DNA from: Streptomyces sp. NBC_01439
GTDB lineage: Bacteria; Actinomycetota; Actinomycetes; Streptomycetales; Streptomycetaceae
Direction: 5' to 3'
Assembly: GCF_036227605.1 (NCBI RefSeq)
Contig: NZ_CP109487.1
Coordinates: forward strand, 558,001-622,000
Length of the DNA stretch: 64,000 nucleotides
Position numbers and translations under genes: made by a program. Shown in pieces: positions 9,539 through 18,618 of the stretch (position 1 is its first letter; each line of letters starts with the position of its first letter). The notes beneath the pieces are model-generated. The model searched no databases. It saw only the letters and a program-made list of their open reading frames with translations, and was not told the origin of the DNA.

Positions 9539-11167
9539 TCAGCAGTGTCGGCGGTCCACCGTGAGCGCGCCCTGGGCGGTGGCCACCGTCCGGTCGTAAC
9601 ACCCGCCCGGGGCTGCGGAACCGTACAACCGGTAGCGGGCGGACGTGGTGGCGACGGCGTGCCGCTGGTCGCGCGGGACGTTAGCGGTGTAGGTGGCGTC
9701 GCCCGTGTACCGGTCGTCGAGCCGGGAGCCGTCGACGGGCTTGCCGCCCCGCAGGGTGACGGTGTCGGCGCGGTCGCCGAGCGAGAGGACGGTGCGCAGC
9801 CGGTCGCCGGCGCCGAGGGTGGTCTCGCCGTCCATCGTGTAGGTGCGGTCGGTCCGCGTGGTGGTCGGCCCCCGCGTCACGCTCTCCTCGTCGGTCCAGG
9901 TGGCGGTGAGCGCGTCCTGGTTCTCGCCGTCGGTCCAGCGGTGCACGGAAGTGCCCCGGACGACGCGGGTGACGGTGGTGGCCACGCGACCGTGGGAGGT
10001 GTTCAGGTGTCCGGCGACCGTGAGCCGGTGTCCGCCCTCGGTGTCCAGGCGGTGCTGCGCGCCGGGGGCCGCGGGCGTCCAGCGGGAGCGGCCGGTCGGA
10101 TCGCCCGGCTCGTACCGGGTCAGGGCGCCGGTGACGACCTCCCGGGCCTCGTCCTGCCAGAGCAGGAGGTTGGTGGGGGTGCTCCAACCGCTCTGTCCGG
10201 CGGGGACCCCGACGACGGAGACCTCGATGCGGTGCGGCCGGCCGTCGTTGAGGAGGGCGGCGTAGGGGGTGAGGTCGTAGCGGATCGGCTGGACGTCGAA
10301 GGCGCGCGGGCCGGGGGTGACGTACCAGAGGAAGGGGTTGGACCAGCCGCCGGTCCAGACGGTGGGGAACGGCGCGGCGATGCCGGCGAGCCGTCCGTCG
10401 ACGGAGATCTGCACCTCGCGGTACGGGCCGTCGGCTGCCTTGCAGGAGTACGGGGCCGCGTCGGGGGTGGTCATGTACCAGTACTCCTCGCAGCCGCCGC
10501 CCGAGCCGGTGGCGTACACCTCGGCGAGGAGGCGCTCCGTGTTGCGCGGCGTGGTGACCGACGGGGAGGTGAGGGGCAGGACGCGGTCGGGGGTGTCCGG
10601 GGCCGGGTTGCGGCCGTCGGCAGCGTAGAAGGTCAGGGTCACCTTGACGTCGATGACGCCGGTGTACGTGTCGTTCACGACGTTGCCGATGAGCATCTCG
10701 ACGGGCTGCGGGCGGGCGAGGGTATCGCGGTAGCGGGTGACGTCCTTCTGGACGGACCAGGTGATGCCGTCGGGCGAGGGCTGCGGGGTGGACGTGCGCA
10801 GGATCTCGACCCCGCCGAGGGAGAGGTGACCGAGCCGGTCGTACTGGCGGCCCTTGACCTTGCCGTCGAGGCGCAGGACCACCTTGGCCCAGCCGGTCGC
10901 GCCGCAGGCGGCGGGCGGTGCGTAACTGCCCCGGTAGGGCGTGAAGTCGCGGAACTGTGCCTCCGCGAGGGTCACCCGGCAGGACCGGGTCGCGGGCCGG
11001 GCGACGGGTGGGGCGGCCGTGAGGGGGTCGTGCCAGTCGGTGCCGAACTCGGCGGGCGGCGGGTCCGCGGCCGGGGTCCCGGCGGCGTACGCGGGTCCCG
11101 CGGCGGCCAGGGTGGCGGCGGTCAGCGCGATCGCGCCGAGCAGGCCGGTGATCCTGTGTCGTCTCAT
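9539..11167 (-). CDS. Secreted peptide-N4-asparagine amidase A-like protein
   Basis: A 542-residue exported protein with a signal peptide through about residue 29 (LLGAIALTAATLAAAGPAYA). The body matches the PNGase A type seen in plants and actinomycetes: conserved segments include WHDP, an early cysteine pair, GRQYDRLGHLSLGGVEILRT, and LIGNVVNDTYTGV. Such enzymes release N-linked glycans from glycoproteins, so it would help degrade plant or fungal glycoprotein outside the cell. Other secreted glycan enzymes in this window (GH20, GH18) fit that lifestyle. The activity is inferred from family resemblance. Confidence 0.75.
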   Translation of the reverse strand: MRRHRITGLLGAIALTAATLAAAGPAYAAGTPAADPPPAEFGTDWHDPLTAAPPVARPATRSCRVTLAEAQFRDFTPYRGSYAPPAACGATGWAKVVLRLDGKVKGRQYDRLGHLSLGGVEILRTSTPQPSPDGITWSVQKDVTRYRDTLARPQPVEMLIGNVVNDTYTGVIDVKVTLTFYAADGRNPAPDTPDRVLPLTSPSVTTPRNTERLLAEVYATGSGGGCEEYWYMTTPDAAPYSCKAADGPYREVQISVDGRLAGIAAPFPTVWTGGWSNPFLWYVTPGPRAFDVQPIRYDLTPYAALLNDGRPHRIEVSVVGVPAGQSGWSTPTNLLLWQDEAREVVTGALTRYEPGDPTGRSRWTPAAPGAQHRLDTEGGHRLTVAGHLNTSHGRVATTVTRVVRGTSVHRWTDGENQDALTATWTDEESVTRGPTTTRTDRTYTMDGETTLGAGDRLRTVLSLGDRADTVTLRGGKPVDGSRLDDRYTGDATYTANVPRDQRHAVATTSARYRLYGSAAPGGCYDRTVATAQGALTVDRRHC

Positions 11168-11200
11168 GGGCCCGCAGTGAAACCCGGCCCGCCGGGGCCG

Positions 11201-11228
11201 GGCCAGGGCCGGTGCTCCGCCCCTGGCC
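11201..11228. terminator. Hairpin downstream of the RraA gene
   Basis: GGCCAGGG and CCCTGGCC arms (8 bp) with a 12-base GC-rich loop, lying 52 bp after the RraA stop and 34 bp before the amidase start. It is a plausible rho-independent terminator for the RraA transcript. Confidence 0.4.
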
Positions 11229-11279
11229 GGTTCTGGACCGCACCGGGCCCCGCCGGATTCGCCGGCTCCGGTCAGGACG

Positions 11280-11759
11280 TCAGCGGGGCAGGACGTCCAC
11301 GCCGTCGTCGTCCGCGTGGACGGTGTCCCCGGCGCGGAAAGTGACGTCGCCGATGGTCACGGGCTCGTCGACCGCGCCGTCACCGGTCTTGCCGCTCTTG
11401 CGGGGAACCGTGCCGAGCGCCTTGATGCCGAGGTCGAGCCCGCCGAGGGCGACGCTGTCGCGGACCGAGCCATTGACGATCAGGCCGGCCCAGCCGTTGG
11501 CCTCGGCCGCGCCCGCGATGAGGTCGCCGACGAGGGCGGTGCGGGGCAAACCGCCGCCGTCCACGACGAGGACAGCGCCCTCCCCCGGCGTGTGGAGGAG
11601 GGTGCGCAGCAGCGCGTTGTCCTCGTGGCAGCGCACGGTCCGTACGGGACCGGCGAACAGCCTGCGGCCGCCGAACTGGCGGAACCCGGTGGCGCAGATG
11701 GCCAGGAACTCGCCGTACTCGTCGTACAAGTCGGCTGTGGGGACGGGGGTGACGCTCAT
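11280..11759 (-). CDS. rraA: RraA-type protein (RNase E regulator / aldolase fold)
   Basis: A 159-residue RraA homologue of the usual length. Members bind and inhibit RNase E in E. coli or act as 4-hydroxy-4-methyl-2-oxoglutarate/oxaloacetate aldolases elsewhere. The aldolase signature GDLIAGAAEANGWAGLIVNG and the VRD motif (Arg/Asp pair that binds metal and substrate) are present at about residues 78-102. The C-terminus VHADDDGVDVLP is typical. It lies alone between hairpins. Sequence alone cannot choose between the regulatory and aldolase roles. Confidence 0.85.
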   Translation of the reverse strand: MSVTPVPTADLYDEYGEFLAICATGFRQFGGRRLFAGPVRTVRCHEDNALLRTLLHTPGEGAVLVVDGGGLPRTALVGDLIAGAAEANGWAGLIVNGSVRDSVALGGLDLGIKALGTVPRKSGKTGDGAVDEPVTIGDVTFRAGDTVHADDDGVDVLPR

Positions 11760-11949
11760 CTGGCTACCGGTTTCCTCGCTGCTCGTGCGCGTACGTCGCG
11801 GTGGTGCGGCCAGCGTAATCCGCCGGTGGTCCGGCGCGGCGGGGCGTCTCGCACCTGCGGTGCGGGCGGCCCGAATCGGCTGGAACGTGCCGGGCTGGCG
11901 GGCGGCTCCGGGTGGTGGTGGGGACCGGACCGGACCGCGTGCGGCCGGG

Positions 11950-12216
11950 TCAGTTCCGGGAGTTGCCGAAGAGGATGCGGTAGCCGATCAGCAGGACCAG
12001 TGAGCCCGCGATGGCGGAGCCCCAGGTGGCGAGGTCGAAGAACTCGGTCTGAATAGGCTTGTCCAGGACCTTCGCCGACAGCCAGCCGCCGATGAAGGCG
12101 CCGGCGACGCCGATGAGGGTGGTCCCGATCAGGCCACCGGGGTCACGGCCGGGCAGCAGGACCTTGGCGATGCCCCCGGCCAGCAGTCCCAGGATGATCC
12201 AGCTGACGATCCCCAT
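11950..12216 (-). CDS. GlsB/YeaQ/YmgE family stress membrane protein
   Basis: An 88-residue transglycosylase-associated-type small membrane protein with three hydrophobic helices. The glycine-rich core GRDPGGLIGTTLIGVAGAFIGGWL (residues 24-47) is diagnostic. These proteins are induced by osmotic or acid stress; their biochemical role is unsettled. It is a single gene, with 76 bp separating it from the next stop on the same strand. Confidence 0.88.
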   Translation of the reverse strand: MGIVSWIILGLLAGGIAKVLLPGRDPGGLIGTTLIGVAGAFIGGWLSAKVLDKPIQTEFFDLATWGSAIAGSLVLLIGYRILFGNSRN

Positions 12217-12292
12217 GTCCAGTCACTCCGCTTCGGTCGTTCGGGTGTTCTCCTGGGAGGACGCGCCCGCCGGCGGATCGGTTCACCGCCGC

Positions 12293-13183
12293 TCAGACCG
12301 CCACGCGGCCGGCCGCTACGGGGAGCTCGGCGCCCGTGACGGGGCCGGTGCCCGGACCCGCGCCGGCGGAGGGCGTCCGGGTGAGCAGGACCACCCCGCG
12401 CGCCGCCAGGAAGGCTCCGGCGCCGGCCAGCAGCAGTCCCGGCACTCCGCCCTGCAGTCGTTCGCCGAGCAGGACCATGCCGATGGCGGCCGCGGCCAGC
12501 GGGTTGGCGAGGTTCACCACGGCCAGCGGGGCGCCGAGACCGCCGCGGTAGGCCCGTTGTGACAGGAGCATCCCGCCGACGGCGAACACCATGACGAGCA
12601 GGGCCACGGAGACGACCCGGACGCTGAGCAGGGCTCCGCCGCGACCGGCCGCCACGGCCACCGTCTGGGTCAGGGCGGAGGCCGCCGCGGAGGCCAGCCC
12701 GGAGGCGGTCGCGTGGCGCAGCCCCGAGCGCGGGTCCTTGTCCGCGGTCAGCATCATGATCACGGCGAGGGTCGCGCCGGAGACGGCCAGCGCCTCGATC
12801 AGCGTGAGGGTGTCGTCGGGGGCCGGTCCGGAGGCCGGGAGCAGCAGCAGGCCGAGACCGGCGACGGTGGCCAGGGTGCCCCGCCATTCGGTGGCCGCCA
12901 CCCGGCGGCCGGACCGCCGCGCCCCCAGCGGGACGGCGGCCACCAGGGTGAGCGCGCCGAGCGGCTGCACGAGGGTGAGGGGGCCGTAGCGCAGGGCCGC
13001 CGCGTGCAGCAGCGCGGCGGCGGCGTTCAGCCCCGCCGACCACCACCAAGCCCCGGAGCCCAGCAGGGCCTTGGCGGTGCGCGCGACGGCGGCCCGGGCG
13101 AGCCGTTCCTGGGCGACGGCGGCGGCTGCGTAGGCCACGGCCGAAGCCAGGCAGAGCCCGACGGCGAGGGTGGTGTCGTTCAT
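12293..13183 (-). CDS. DMT-family (EamA-like) transporter
   Basis: A 296-residue integral membrane protein with about ten predicted helices arranged as two internal repeats, typical of drug/metabolite transporters. The ATG at 13181-13183 overlaps the stop of the upstream PAP2 gene by four bases (ATGA), so the two are translationally coupled and very likely one operon. Co-expression with a lipid-phosphatase-like protein and a TetR-controlled triple operator suggests export or handling of a lipid or hydrophobic compound. The substrate is unknown. Confidence 0.85.
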   Translation of the reverse strand: MNDTTLAVGLCLASAVAYAAAAVAQERLARAAVARTAKALLGSGAWWWSAGLNAAAALLHAAALRYGPLTLVQPLGALTLVAAVPLGARRSGRRVAATEWRGTLATVAGLGLLLLPASGPAPDDTLTLIEALAVSGATLAVIMMLTADKDPRSGLRHATASGLASAAASALTQTVAVAAGRGGALLSVRVVSVALLVMVFAVGGMLLSQRAYRGGLGAPLAVVNLANPLAAAAIGMVLLGERLQGGVPGLLLAGAGAFLAARGVVLLTRTPSAGAGPGTGPVTGAELPVAAGRVAV

Positions 13184-14031
13184 CGTCGGGCTCCTACGGC
13201 CGAGTCCGCGCTCCGCGGGCGCGGCAGGCTTCGTACGGGGACGTCCTGGTCGGGCTCCGGACCCGTTCGCGCGTCCGGGCCCCGGCCCCGGTCCGGATCG
13301 GGATCGCTCGTGCGCGGCTTGGGGACGAGCAGCAGGGCCGCCCACAGCAGGAGGGCGGCCACGACGGCGTCGAGCCAGTAGTGGTTGGCGGTGCCGACTA
13401 TCACGAGCAGGGTCAGCAGCGGGTGCAGCAGCCACAGGAAGCGCCACCGCGAGGAGGTGGCGGCGATCACGCCGAGCGCCAGCATCAGCGCCCAGCCGAA
13501 GTGCAGTGAGGGCATGGCGGCGAACTGGTTCGCCAGGGTGTCCTCGGCCGGTGCGGCCTTGTAGACGGTGGGCCCGTAGACCTGGGCGGTGTCGATGAGC
13601 CCCGCGGCGTCGAGGAGTCGCGGGGGCGCGAGCGGGAAGGCCAGGTGCAGGACGAGGGCGGCACCGGTGAGTCCGGCGAGTACGCGGCGCGTCCACAGGT
13701 AGTGGGCGGGGCGCCGGACGTAGAGCCAGATCAGGAAGAGCGCGGTCGCGGGGAAGTGGACGACCGCGTAGTAGGTGTTCGCGGTGGTGACGAGGGCGTC
13801 CCCGTGCAGCAGCAACCGCTGTACCGCGCCCTCGCCGGGCAGGTGCAGGAAGCGCTCGGCGTCCCAGGTGCGCGCCGCGTTGCGGAAGGCCTCGTCCGTG
13901 CGGTCGGTCGAGAGCAACCGGCCCGCCTTGTAGACGGCGAAGAAGCCCACGACGAGCAGCAGCTCGCGTATGAGGCGGCGCGCGGCTCTCGGTCCGGCTG
14001 CCGGCCCGGCAGGTGTGGTGTGGGAGCTCAT
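13180..14031 (-). CDS. PAP2-superfamily membrane phosphatase/phosphotransferase
   Basis: A 283-residue membrane protein with six or so helices. The active-site motifs are AMPSLHFGWAL (PSxH, second PAP2 motif) and TANHYWLDAV (third motif, His and Asp). The KX6RP first motif is not clear, as in inositol-phosphorylceramide-synthase-like members. It probably removes or transfers phosphate on lipids at the membrane. The hydrophilic C-terminal tail is Asp/Pro/Arg-rich. I chose the ATG at 14029-14031 (MSSHTTP); longer frames run through the operator region. It is the first gene of an operon with the DMT transporter and is divergent from TetR. Confidence 0.85.
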   Translation of the reverse strand: MSSHTTPAGPAAGPRAARRLIRELLLVVGFFAVYKAGRLLSTDRTDEAFRNAARTWDAERFLHLPGEGAVQRLLLHGDALVTTANTYYAVVHFPATALFLIWLYVRRPAHYLWTRRVLAGLTGAALVLHLAFPLAPPRLLDAAGLIDTAQVYGPTVYKAAPAEDTLANQFAAMPSLHFGWALMLALGVIAATSSRWRFLWLLHPLLTLLVIVGTANHYWLDAVVAALLLWAALLLVPKPRTSDPDPDRGRGPDARTGPEPDQDVPVRSLPRPRSADSAVGARR

Positions 14032-14075
14032 CCCCCGGTCTCTCTTCCTGTTTACGCGCACAGCGACACGCCAGT

Positions 14076-14117
14076 GTATCGATACATTGGCGTATCGATA
14101 CGCTGGTGTACCGATAC
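14076..14117. promoter_or_regulatory. Triple palindromic operator, 16-bp period
   Basis: Three 10-bp palindromes, GTATCGATAC at 14076-14085, GTATCGATAC at 14092-14101 and GTACCGATAC at 14108-14117, start exactly 16 bp apart in the 152-bp gap between the PAP2 and TetR genes. Flanking bases extend the symmetry of the first copy (CCAGT...ATTGG). This is the expected binding region of the adjacent TetR protein, controlling both directions. Confidence 0.75.
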
Positions 14118-14183
14118 GGTCGCGTTCCCGTACACTTCCGTAGTGGAACCCGCAGCCGAGGCGCCCCGAGGAGAGCCGCATCC

Positions 14184-14816
14184 ATGACGTCGACGCCGCC
14201 CCCCGCCCGCCGCTCCAAGATCACCCCGGAGCGTGAGCAGGAGTTCTACGACGCCGTCCTGGAGCAGCTGCGCGAGTACGGCTACGAGGCCCTGACCATG
14301 GAGGGCGTTGCCGCCCGGGCCAGCTGCGGCAAGTCGACGCTCTACCGGCAGTGGAAGACCAAGCCCCAGCTCGTCGCCGCCGCCCTGCGCGCGGGCCGCC
14401 GCGGCACCCTCGTCGCCGTGGACACCGGGTCACTGGCCGGCGACCTGCGCGAGGCGGCCCGGATCGCGGCCGGCACCTCCGGCAGGGACACCCGACTGAC
14501 ACAGGCCCTCGGGCACGCCGTGCTCAGCGACGAGGAACTCCAGGCCGCGCTGCGCGAGGCACTGGTCGAGCCGGAGCTGGCCGCGTTCGCCGAGATGGTC
14601 GGACGGGCCGTGGCGCGCGGTGAGATCGCCGCGGACCATCCGGCCGTGGAGTTCCTGCCCGCCCAGCTGATGGGCGTCCTGCGGATCCGGCCGGTACTGG
14701 AGGGGCGGTACGCGGACGCCGACTACCTGGTCCGGTTCGTGGACGCCGTGATGCTCCCGTCCCTGGGCCTCGCACCGTCCCGCCCCACCGGCCCCCCGGC
14801 CGAGCGGACCCCCTGA
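14184..14816 (+). CDS. TetR family transcriptional regulator
   Basis: A 210-residue TetR-type repressor. The helix-turn-helix is at residues 30-60 (ALTMEGVAARASCGKSTLYRQWKTKPQLV). The C-terminal helical domain matches the TetR_C-type ligand pocket (ALREALVEPELAAFAEMV). The ATG at 14184 follows a GAGGAGAG ribosome site. It is divergent from the PAP2-DMT operon, with the triple palindrome between them, so it most likely represses that operon and itself until a hydrophobic ligand binds. Confidence 0.9.
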   Translation: MTSTPPPARRSKITPEREQEFYDAVLEQLREYGYEALTMEGVAARASCGKSTLYRQWKTKPQLVAAALRAGRRGTLVAVDTGSLAGDLREAARIAAGTSGRDTRLTQALGHAVLSDEELQAALREALVEPELAAFAEMVGRAVARGEIAADHPAVEFLPAQLMGVLRIRPVLEGRYADADYLVRFVDAVMLPSLGLAPSRPTGPPAERTP

Positions 14817-14902
14817 ACCGGCGGGCCGCCGTCCTGATGACCTGACGGCGACCTGCCCGCGCTGCCTCGTGGGGACGGCGGCAGCGCGCCACCCGGACCG
14901 GG

Positions 14903-14933
14903 CGGCGGCCACTCACCCCAGGAGTGGCCGCCG
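14903..14933. terminator. Bidirectional hairpin between TetR and TerD genes
   Basis: Perfect 12-bp arms (CGGCGGCCACTC / GAGTGGCCGCCG) around a 7-base loop, centred in the 157-bp gap of two convergent genes. It has no U-tract, as is usual in high-GC actinomycetes. Confidence 0.65.
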
Positions 14934-14973
14934 TCCGATCCGTGCGGCTCCGCACCGGCCCGGACGGCCGACT

Positions 14974-15516
14974 TCAGCGGGGCGCGCCCATGGTCCGGGC
15001 GAACGCCTCCGGGTCGGCTTCGAAGCCGTGCAGTCGCAGGTCGAAGGACCAGGGCCCCGAGGCGTCTCGGGTGAATTCGGCGACGGTGGCCGCGGTGGCG
15101 GCGGTCACGGCCGCGAAGTCGCCCTGGGCGAGATCGGTGTGGCCCTCGCGGATCCGGAACCCGGCGCCGCCGATGTCGGCGAAGGTCTTCACGGGGCCCG
15201 CGCCGCCGGCTTCGGCGTTCTGGATGACCACGCCGACCACCACTCGGCTCGACCCCGGCGCGATCCGGTGCAGCTCGATGGTCATCACCTCGTCGAAGCC
15301 GAAGCCCTGGCCGGTGTGGCTGTCCCGGTTCAAGGTGATGGTCCCGTCCGGCGACCGGCTGCCGAAGTGCACGAGCTGGACGGGCGTCCCGTGGAGGTCA
15401 CCGGCGCCGTAGACCGCGGCGACTATGTCGAGGTCGTTCGCGGGCGTGCCCGTCGGGCTCGGGTCCCACCGCAGGGCGAACTCCACCTTGGCCAGGCCCT
15501 TGCGTACACCGGTCAC
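14974..15516 (-). CDS. TerD family protein
   Basis: A 180-residue TerD/TerE-type calcium-binding stress protein. Family hallmarks are LRWDPSP near the start, the pair DLDIVAAVYGAG, NRDSHTGQGFGFDE and the central VVGVVIQNAEAGG. Ter proteins are linked to tellurite resistance, and in Streptomyces to calcium signalling and differentiation. I start it at the GTG (15514-15516), which has GGGGGAG upstream; the open frame extends farther but shows low coding character there. No other ter genes are adjacent. Confidence 0.85.
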   Translation of the reverse strand: MTGVRKGLAKVEFALRWDPSPTGTPANDLDIVAAVYGAGDLHGTPVQLVHFGSRSPDGTITLNRDSHTGQGFGFDEVMTIELHRIAPGSSRVVVGVVIQNAEAGGAGPVKTFADIGGAGFRIREGHTDLAQGDFAAVTAATAATVAEFTRDASGPWSFDLRLHGFEADPEAFARTMGAPR

Positions 15517-16007
15517 CGAACTCCCCCTTCGTTCACGGGCATTGCCCGTCCATGATCCCACGACCCCTCCGGCCCGGCCCGAACAACCGCACGCTTCCGG
15601 CCATTTCGGCCGGTTCGGCGATCCGGTCCGGCCGCCGTCGCCCACCCTCGCGCCGAAAGGGAGATTCCCCCGGTCGGACGGAAGCGCGTGCATACCGGAT
15701 TCGGACAGCCCACACGGTACGGACAAAAGGGATTTGCACCCTTTCGCCCCATAGCGACGCATTGCCGTCCCGTCACTCCGGACCCGTTTTCGCGCCGCCC
15801 CTTTCCCCCGTTGCGACCTGCACCAACCGCACGATCGACGACTGTCCGGATCGTTATCCTCAAGTTTTGCTCAAATCTAGTGACGATAAGCCGTTCTGCT
15901 TCCTAGCTTCCTCGTACACGCGTCCAGACGTCCCCCACGTTCGCGCGGTTCCAGGCGCCATCGGCAATCCCGTGACGCGTCCCGCGTTCCCCAGGAAAGA
16001 GTGCAGC
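15517..16007. other. Divergent non-coding region
   Basis: 491 bp between the TerD and binding-protein starts, with no supported gene. An AT-richer patch at about 15850-15905 (TTATCC, 16 bp, TCTAGT) may hold the binding-protein promoter, giving a leader of roughly 110 bases. The TerD promoter presumably lies around 15600-15750. No clear operator was seen. Confidence 0.5.
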
Positions 16008-16829
16008 ATGAAGGTTCCCCAGGCCGGTGCGGTCGCCGCAGTGATCGCGATCGCCCTGACCGCCTCCGGGTGCGGCGTCTTCGACGATGGGGACCAGGGG
16101 GACGGGACCCTCGCCATCGGCATCAAGTTCGACCAGCCCGGCATAGGCCTGCGGGAGACCGACGGCACCTACTCCGGATTCGACGTCGACGTCGCCACCT
16201 ATGTGGCCAAGGAGCTCGGCTACAAGTCGGACAAGATCGAATTCAAGCAGGTCTACAGCAACGACCGCGAACTGCTGCTCCAGTACAACGAGGTCAAGTT
16301 CGTCGTCGCGAGCTATTCGATCAACGAGAAGCGCAAGGAGAAGGTCGACTTCGCGGGCCCGTACTTCGTCGCGCACCAGGACCTGATGACGCGCGCCGGC
16401 GACGCTTCGATCACCAAGGCCGAGGACCTCAATACGAAGAGCCTGTGCTCGGTCTCCGGCTCCACCTCGGCCGAGAACCTCCGCAAGAACCTCGCCCCCA
16501 AGGCGGGCCTGCTGGAAATGGGCGGCTACTCGGACTGCGTCGTCGCGCTCCAGGAGAGCCGCGTGGACGCCATGACCACCGACAACTCCATCCTGGCCGG
16601 GTACGCCGCCCGGAAGGGCAACGAGAACAAGTTCAAGCTCCTCGGCCAGAGCCTGAGCAACGAGAACTACGGCATCGGCGTCAAGAAGGGCAACAAGGAG
16701 CTCCAGGGCAAGATCAACGACGCGCTGAAGAAGATGGTCGCCGACGGCTCCTGGGAGGCGGCCGTGAAGAAAAACTTCGGCGAGAACTACCGGTACGAGC
16801 CGGCTCCGGCGATCATCCCCGTGAGCTGA
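16008..16829 (+). CDS. Glutamate/amino-acid ABC transporter substrate-binding lipoprotein
   Basis: A 273-residue extracytoplasmic solute-binding protein of family 3 (SBP_bac_3). The lipobox TASGC puts the lipidated cysteine near residue 23. The body is typical: GTYSGFDVDVATYVAKELGY, ELLLQYNEVKFVVASYSIN, KVDFAGPYF and a C-terminal DGSWEAAVKKNFG. It resembles GluB-type glutamate binders. No permease or ATPase gene flanks it, so it must work with a transporter elsewhere or act as a sensor. The ATG at 16008 follows AGGAAAG. Confidence 0.88.
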   Translation: MKVPQAGAVAAVIAIALTASGCGVFDDGDQGDGTLAIGIKFDQPGIGLRETDGTYSGFDVDVATYVAKELGYKSDKIEFKQVYSNDRELLLQYNEVKFVVASYSINEKRKEKVDFAGPYFVAHQDLMTRAGDASITKAEDLNTKSLCSVSGSTSAENLRKNLAPKAGLLEMGGYSDCVVALQESRVDAMTTDNSILAGYAARKGNENKFKLLGQSLSNENYGIGVKKGNKELQGKINDALKKMVADGSWEAAVKKNFGENYRYEPAPAIIPVS

Positions 16830-16850
16830 CGCCCGCCGACACGACCCGAC

Positions 16851-16880
16851 GGCCGTGACCCCTCGTAGGGGGTCACGGCC
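16851..16880. terminator. Bidirectional terminator hairpin
   Basis: Perfect 12-bp arms GGCCGTGACCCC / GGGGTCACGGCC with a 6-base loop, lying between the convergent stops at 16829 and 16904. It serves both genes. Confidence 0.75.
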
Positions 16881-16903
16881 GCCCGTGTGATCCGTGATCC
16901 GGC

Positions 16904-17470
16904 TCAGGCCACCGGGGCCTTGCCGCGCAGCACCGTCAGGAACTCCCGCATCCAACGGGAGTGGTCGGGCCAGGCCCGGGCCGAGACCAGGGTGCCGTCG
17001 ACAACGGTCTCGGAGTCCTCGAACTCGGCCCCGGCCGCCTTCATGTCCAGTTCCAGCGCCGGGTACGCGGTCACCCGGCGGCCGGCCAGGCCCCCGGCCG
17101 CGGCCGTGATGAGCGGGCCGTGGCAGATCTGGGCGATCGGCCTGTCGGACTCCGCGAAGGCGGCCAGGATCCGGCGCACTTCGGGGTCGTTGCGCAGGTA
17201 CTCCGGCGCCCGGCCGCCCGGGACGACCAGGGCCGCGTAGTCGTCGGTGACGACGTCGGCGAAGGCCAGGTCGGCGGGCCAGGTGTAGCCGGGCTTCTCG
17301 GTGTAGGTGTCGAAGCCCTCCTCGAAGTCGTGGACCACGAACCGCAACTTCTTCACCTGCGGCGCCGCGATGTGGACCTCGTACCCCTCCTCGCGCAGGC
17401 GCTGGTACGGATACAGGACCTCCAGCGATTCGGCCGCGTCGCCGGTCACGATGAGGATCTTCACTGCCAT
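16904..17470 (-). CDS. DJ-1/PfpI family protein
   Basis: A 188-residue class I glutamine-amidotransferase-like protein. The nucleophile elbow QICHGPL contains the reactive cysteine C116, preceded by the conserved strand LVVPGGRAPEYLR. Members act as proteases, deglycases or chaperones of oxidised or glycated proteins. The ATG at 17468-17470 (MAVKILIVTGDAAES) gives the usual length. It is probably cytoplasmic and expressed alone. Confidence 0.88.
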   Translation of the reverse strand: MAVKILIVTGDAAESLEVLYPYQRLREEGYEVHIAAPQVKKLRFVVHDFEEGFDTYTEKPGYTWPADLAFADVVTDDYAALVVPGGRAPEYLRNDPEVRRILAAFAESDRPIAQICHGPLITAAAGGLAGRRVTAYPALELDMKAAGAEFEDSETVVDGTLVSARAWPDHSRWMREFLTVLRGKAPVA

Positions 17471-17688
17471 GGGCTGCTCCAGATGGGGCTGGTCACGGTC
17501 GCTGCGGCCCCGCCGGGGGCCACCGCTACCCTGCCCGCGGCGCGCGGCCGGCACACACGAAGATCACCCAGTCCCGACACATGGTCTTCATCTGTTCGGC
17601 ACATGACAATGTGACCCTCGCACTGCCACTGACACTCCGCCAATTCCCCGGGCGGGGACGGTGCGTATGGAGAGGTACCCCCCACCCG

Positions 17689-18507
17689 ATGAGAATCTCG
17701 CGCCTGACCCCCTGGGCTGCCGGCCTCGCCGCCGTCGCCCTGGTCGCCGTACCGGCGGCCGCGTCCGCCGGCCAGCAGCGCCCGGCCACCCCGCAGAACC
17801 CGACGGTCGCCGCGGCGGACCCGTACGCGGACTACTACGCCGGCGCCCAGGGCAAGACCGGGCCCGCGCTGAAGACCGCCCTGCACGACATCATCAAGAC
17901 CCAGTCCAAGGTGACCTACGAGGGCGTGTGGAACGCCCTGAAGGTCACCGACGAGGACCCGGCGAACCCCAACAACGTCATCCTGGTCTACTCCGGCCGC
18001 TCCCAGTCCAAGGCGACGAACGGCGGCGGGGTCAACGACTGGAACCGCGAGCACGTCTGGGCCAAGAGCCACGGCGACTTCGGCACCGCCACCGGCCCGG
18101 GCACCGACCTGCACCACCTGCGCCCGGAGGACGTCACCGTCAACAGCACCCGGGGCAACAAGGACTTCGACAAGGGCGGCAGCCCGGTCGGCGAGGCGCC
18201 CGGCAGCCTGACCGACGCCAACTCCTTCGAGCCGCGCGACGCGGTCAAGGGCGACGTGGCGCGGATGCTGCTGTACATGGCCGTCCGCTACGACGGTGGT
18301 GACGGCTTCGCGAACCTGGAGCTGAACGACAAGGTCAACAACGGTTCCGCTCCCGCGATGGGCCGGATCAGCCTGCTGAAGCAGTGGAACCAGATGGACC
18401 CGCCGGACGCCTTCGAGCAGCGCCGCAACCAGGTCATATTCGACCGGTACCAGCACAACCGCAACCCGTTCATCGACCACCCGGAGTGGGTCAACTCCAT
18501 CTGGTGA
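17689..18507 (+). CDS. Secreted endonuclease I family nuclease
   Basis: A 272-residue exported nuclease of the EndA/NucM type (His-Me finger). The signal peptide occupies about residues 1-28 (AAGLAAVALVAVPAAASAG). The catalytic region reads NREHVWAKSHGDFG and TDLHHLRPEDVTVNSTRGNKDF, with the metal-binding and general-base histidines intact. It would degrade extracellular DNA/RNA for nutrients. The ATG at 17689 starts a clean signal peptide. The 218 bp upstream separate it from the divergent DJ-1 gene. Confidence 0.9.
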   Translation: MRISRLTPWAAGLAAVALVAVPAAASAGQQRPATPQNPTVAAADPYADYYAGAQGKTGPALKTALHDIIKTQSKVTYEGVWNALKVTDEDPANPNNVILVYSGRSQSKATNGGGVNDWNREHVWAKSHGDFGTATGPGTDLHHLRPEDVTVNSTRGNKDFDKGGSPVGEAPGSLTDANSFEPRDAVKGDVARMLLYMAVRYDGGDGFANLELNDKVNNGSAPAMGRISLLKQWNQMDPPDAFEQRRNQVIFDRYQHNRNPFIDHPEWVNSIW

Positions 18508-18618
18508 CCGGGGCCCGCAGTCACGGCGTCCTCCGGGGTTGGGCCGCGTCAGGCAGGGTATTCCCCTGGCCAGAGGCTGCGACCCGCGCCCGACGGCAGC
18601 AGCCGGCGGAGGTACGCC

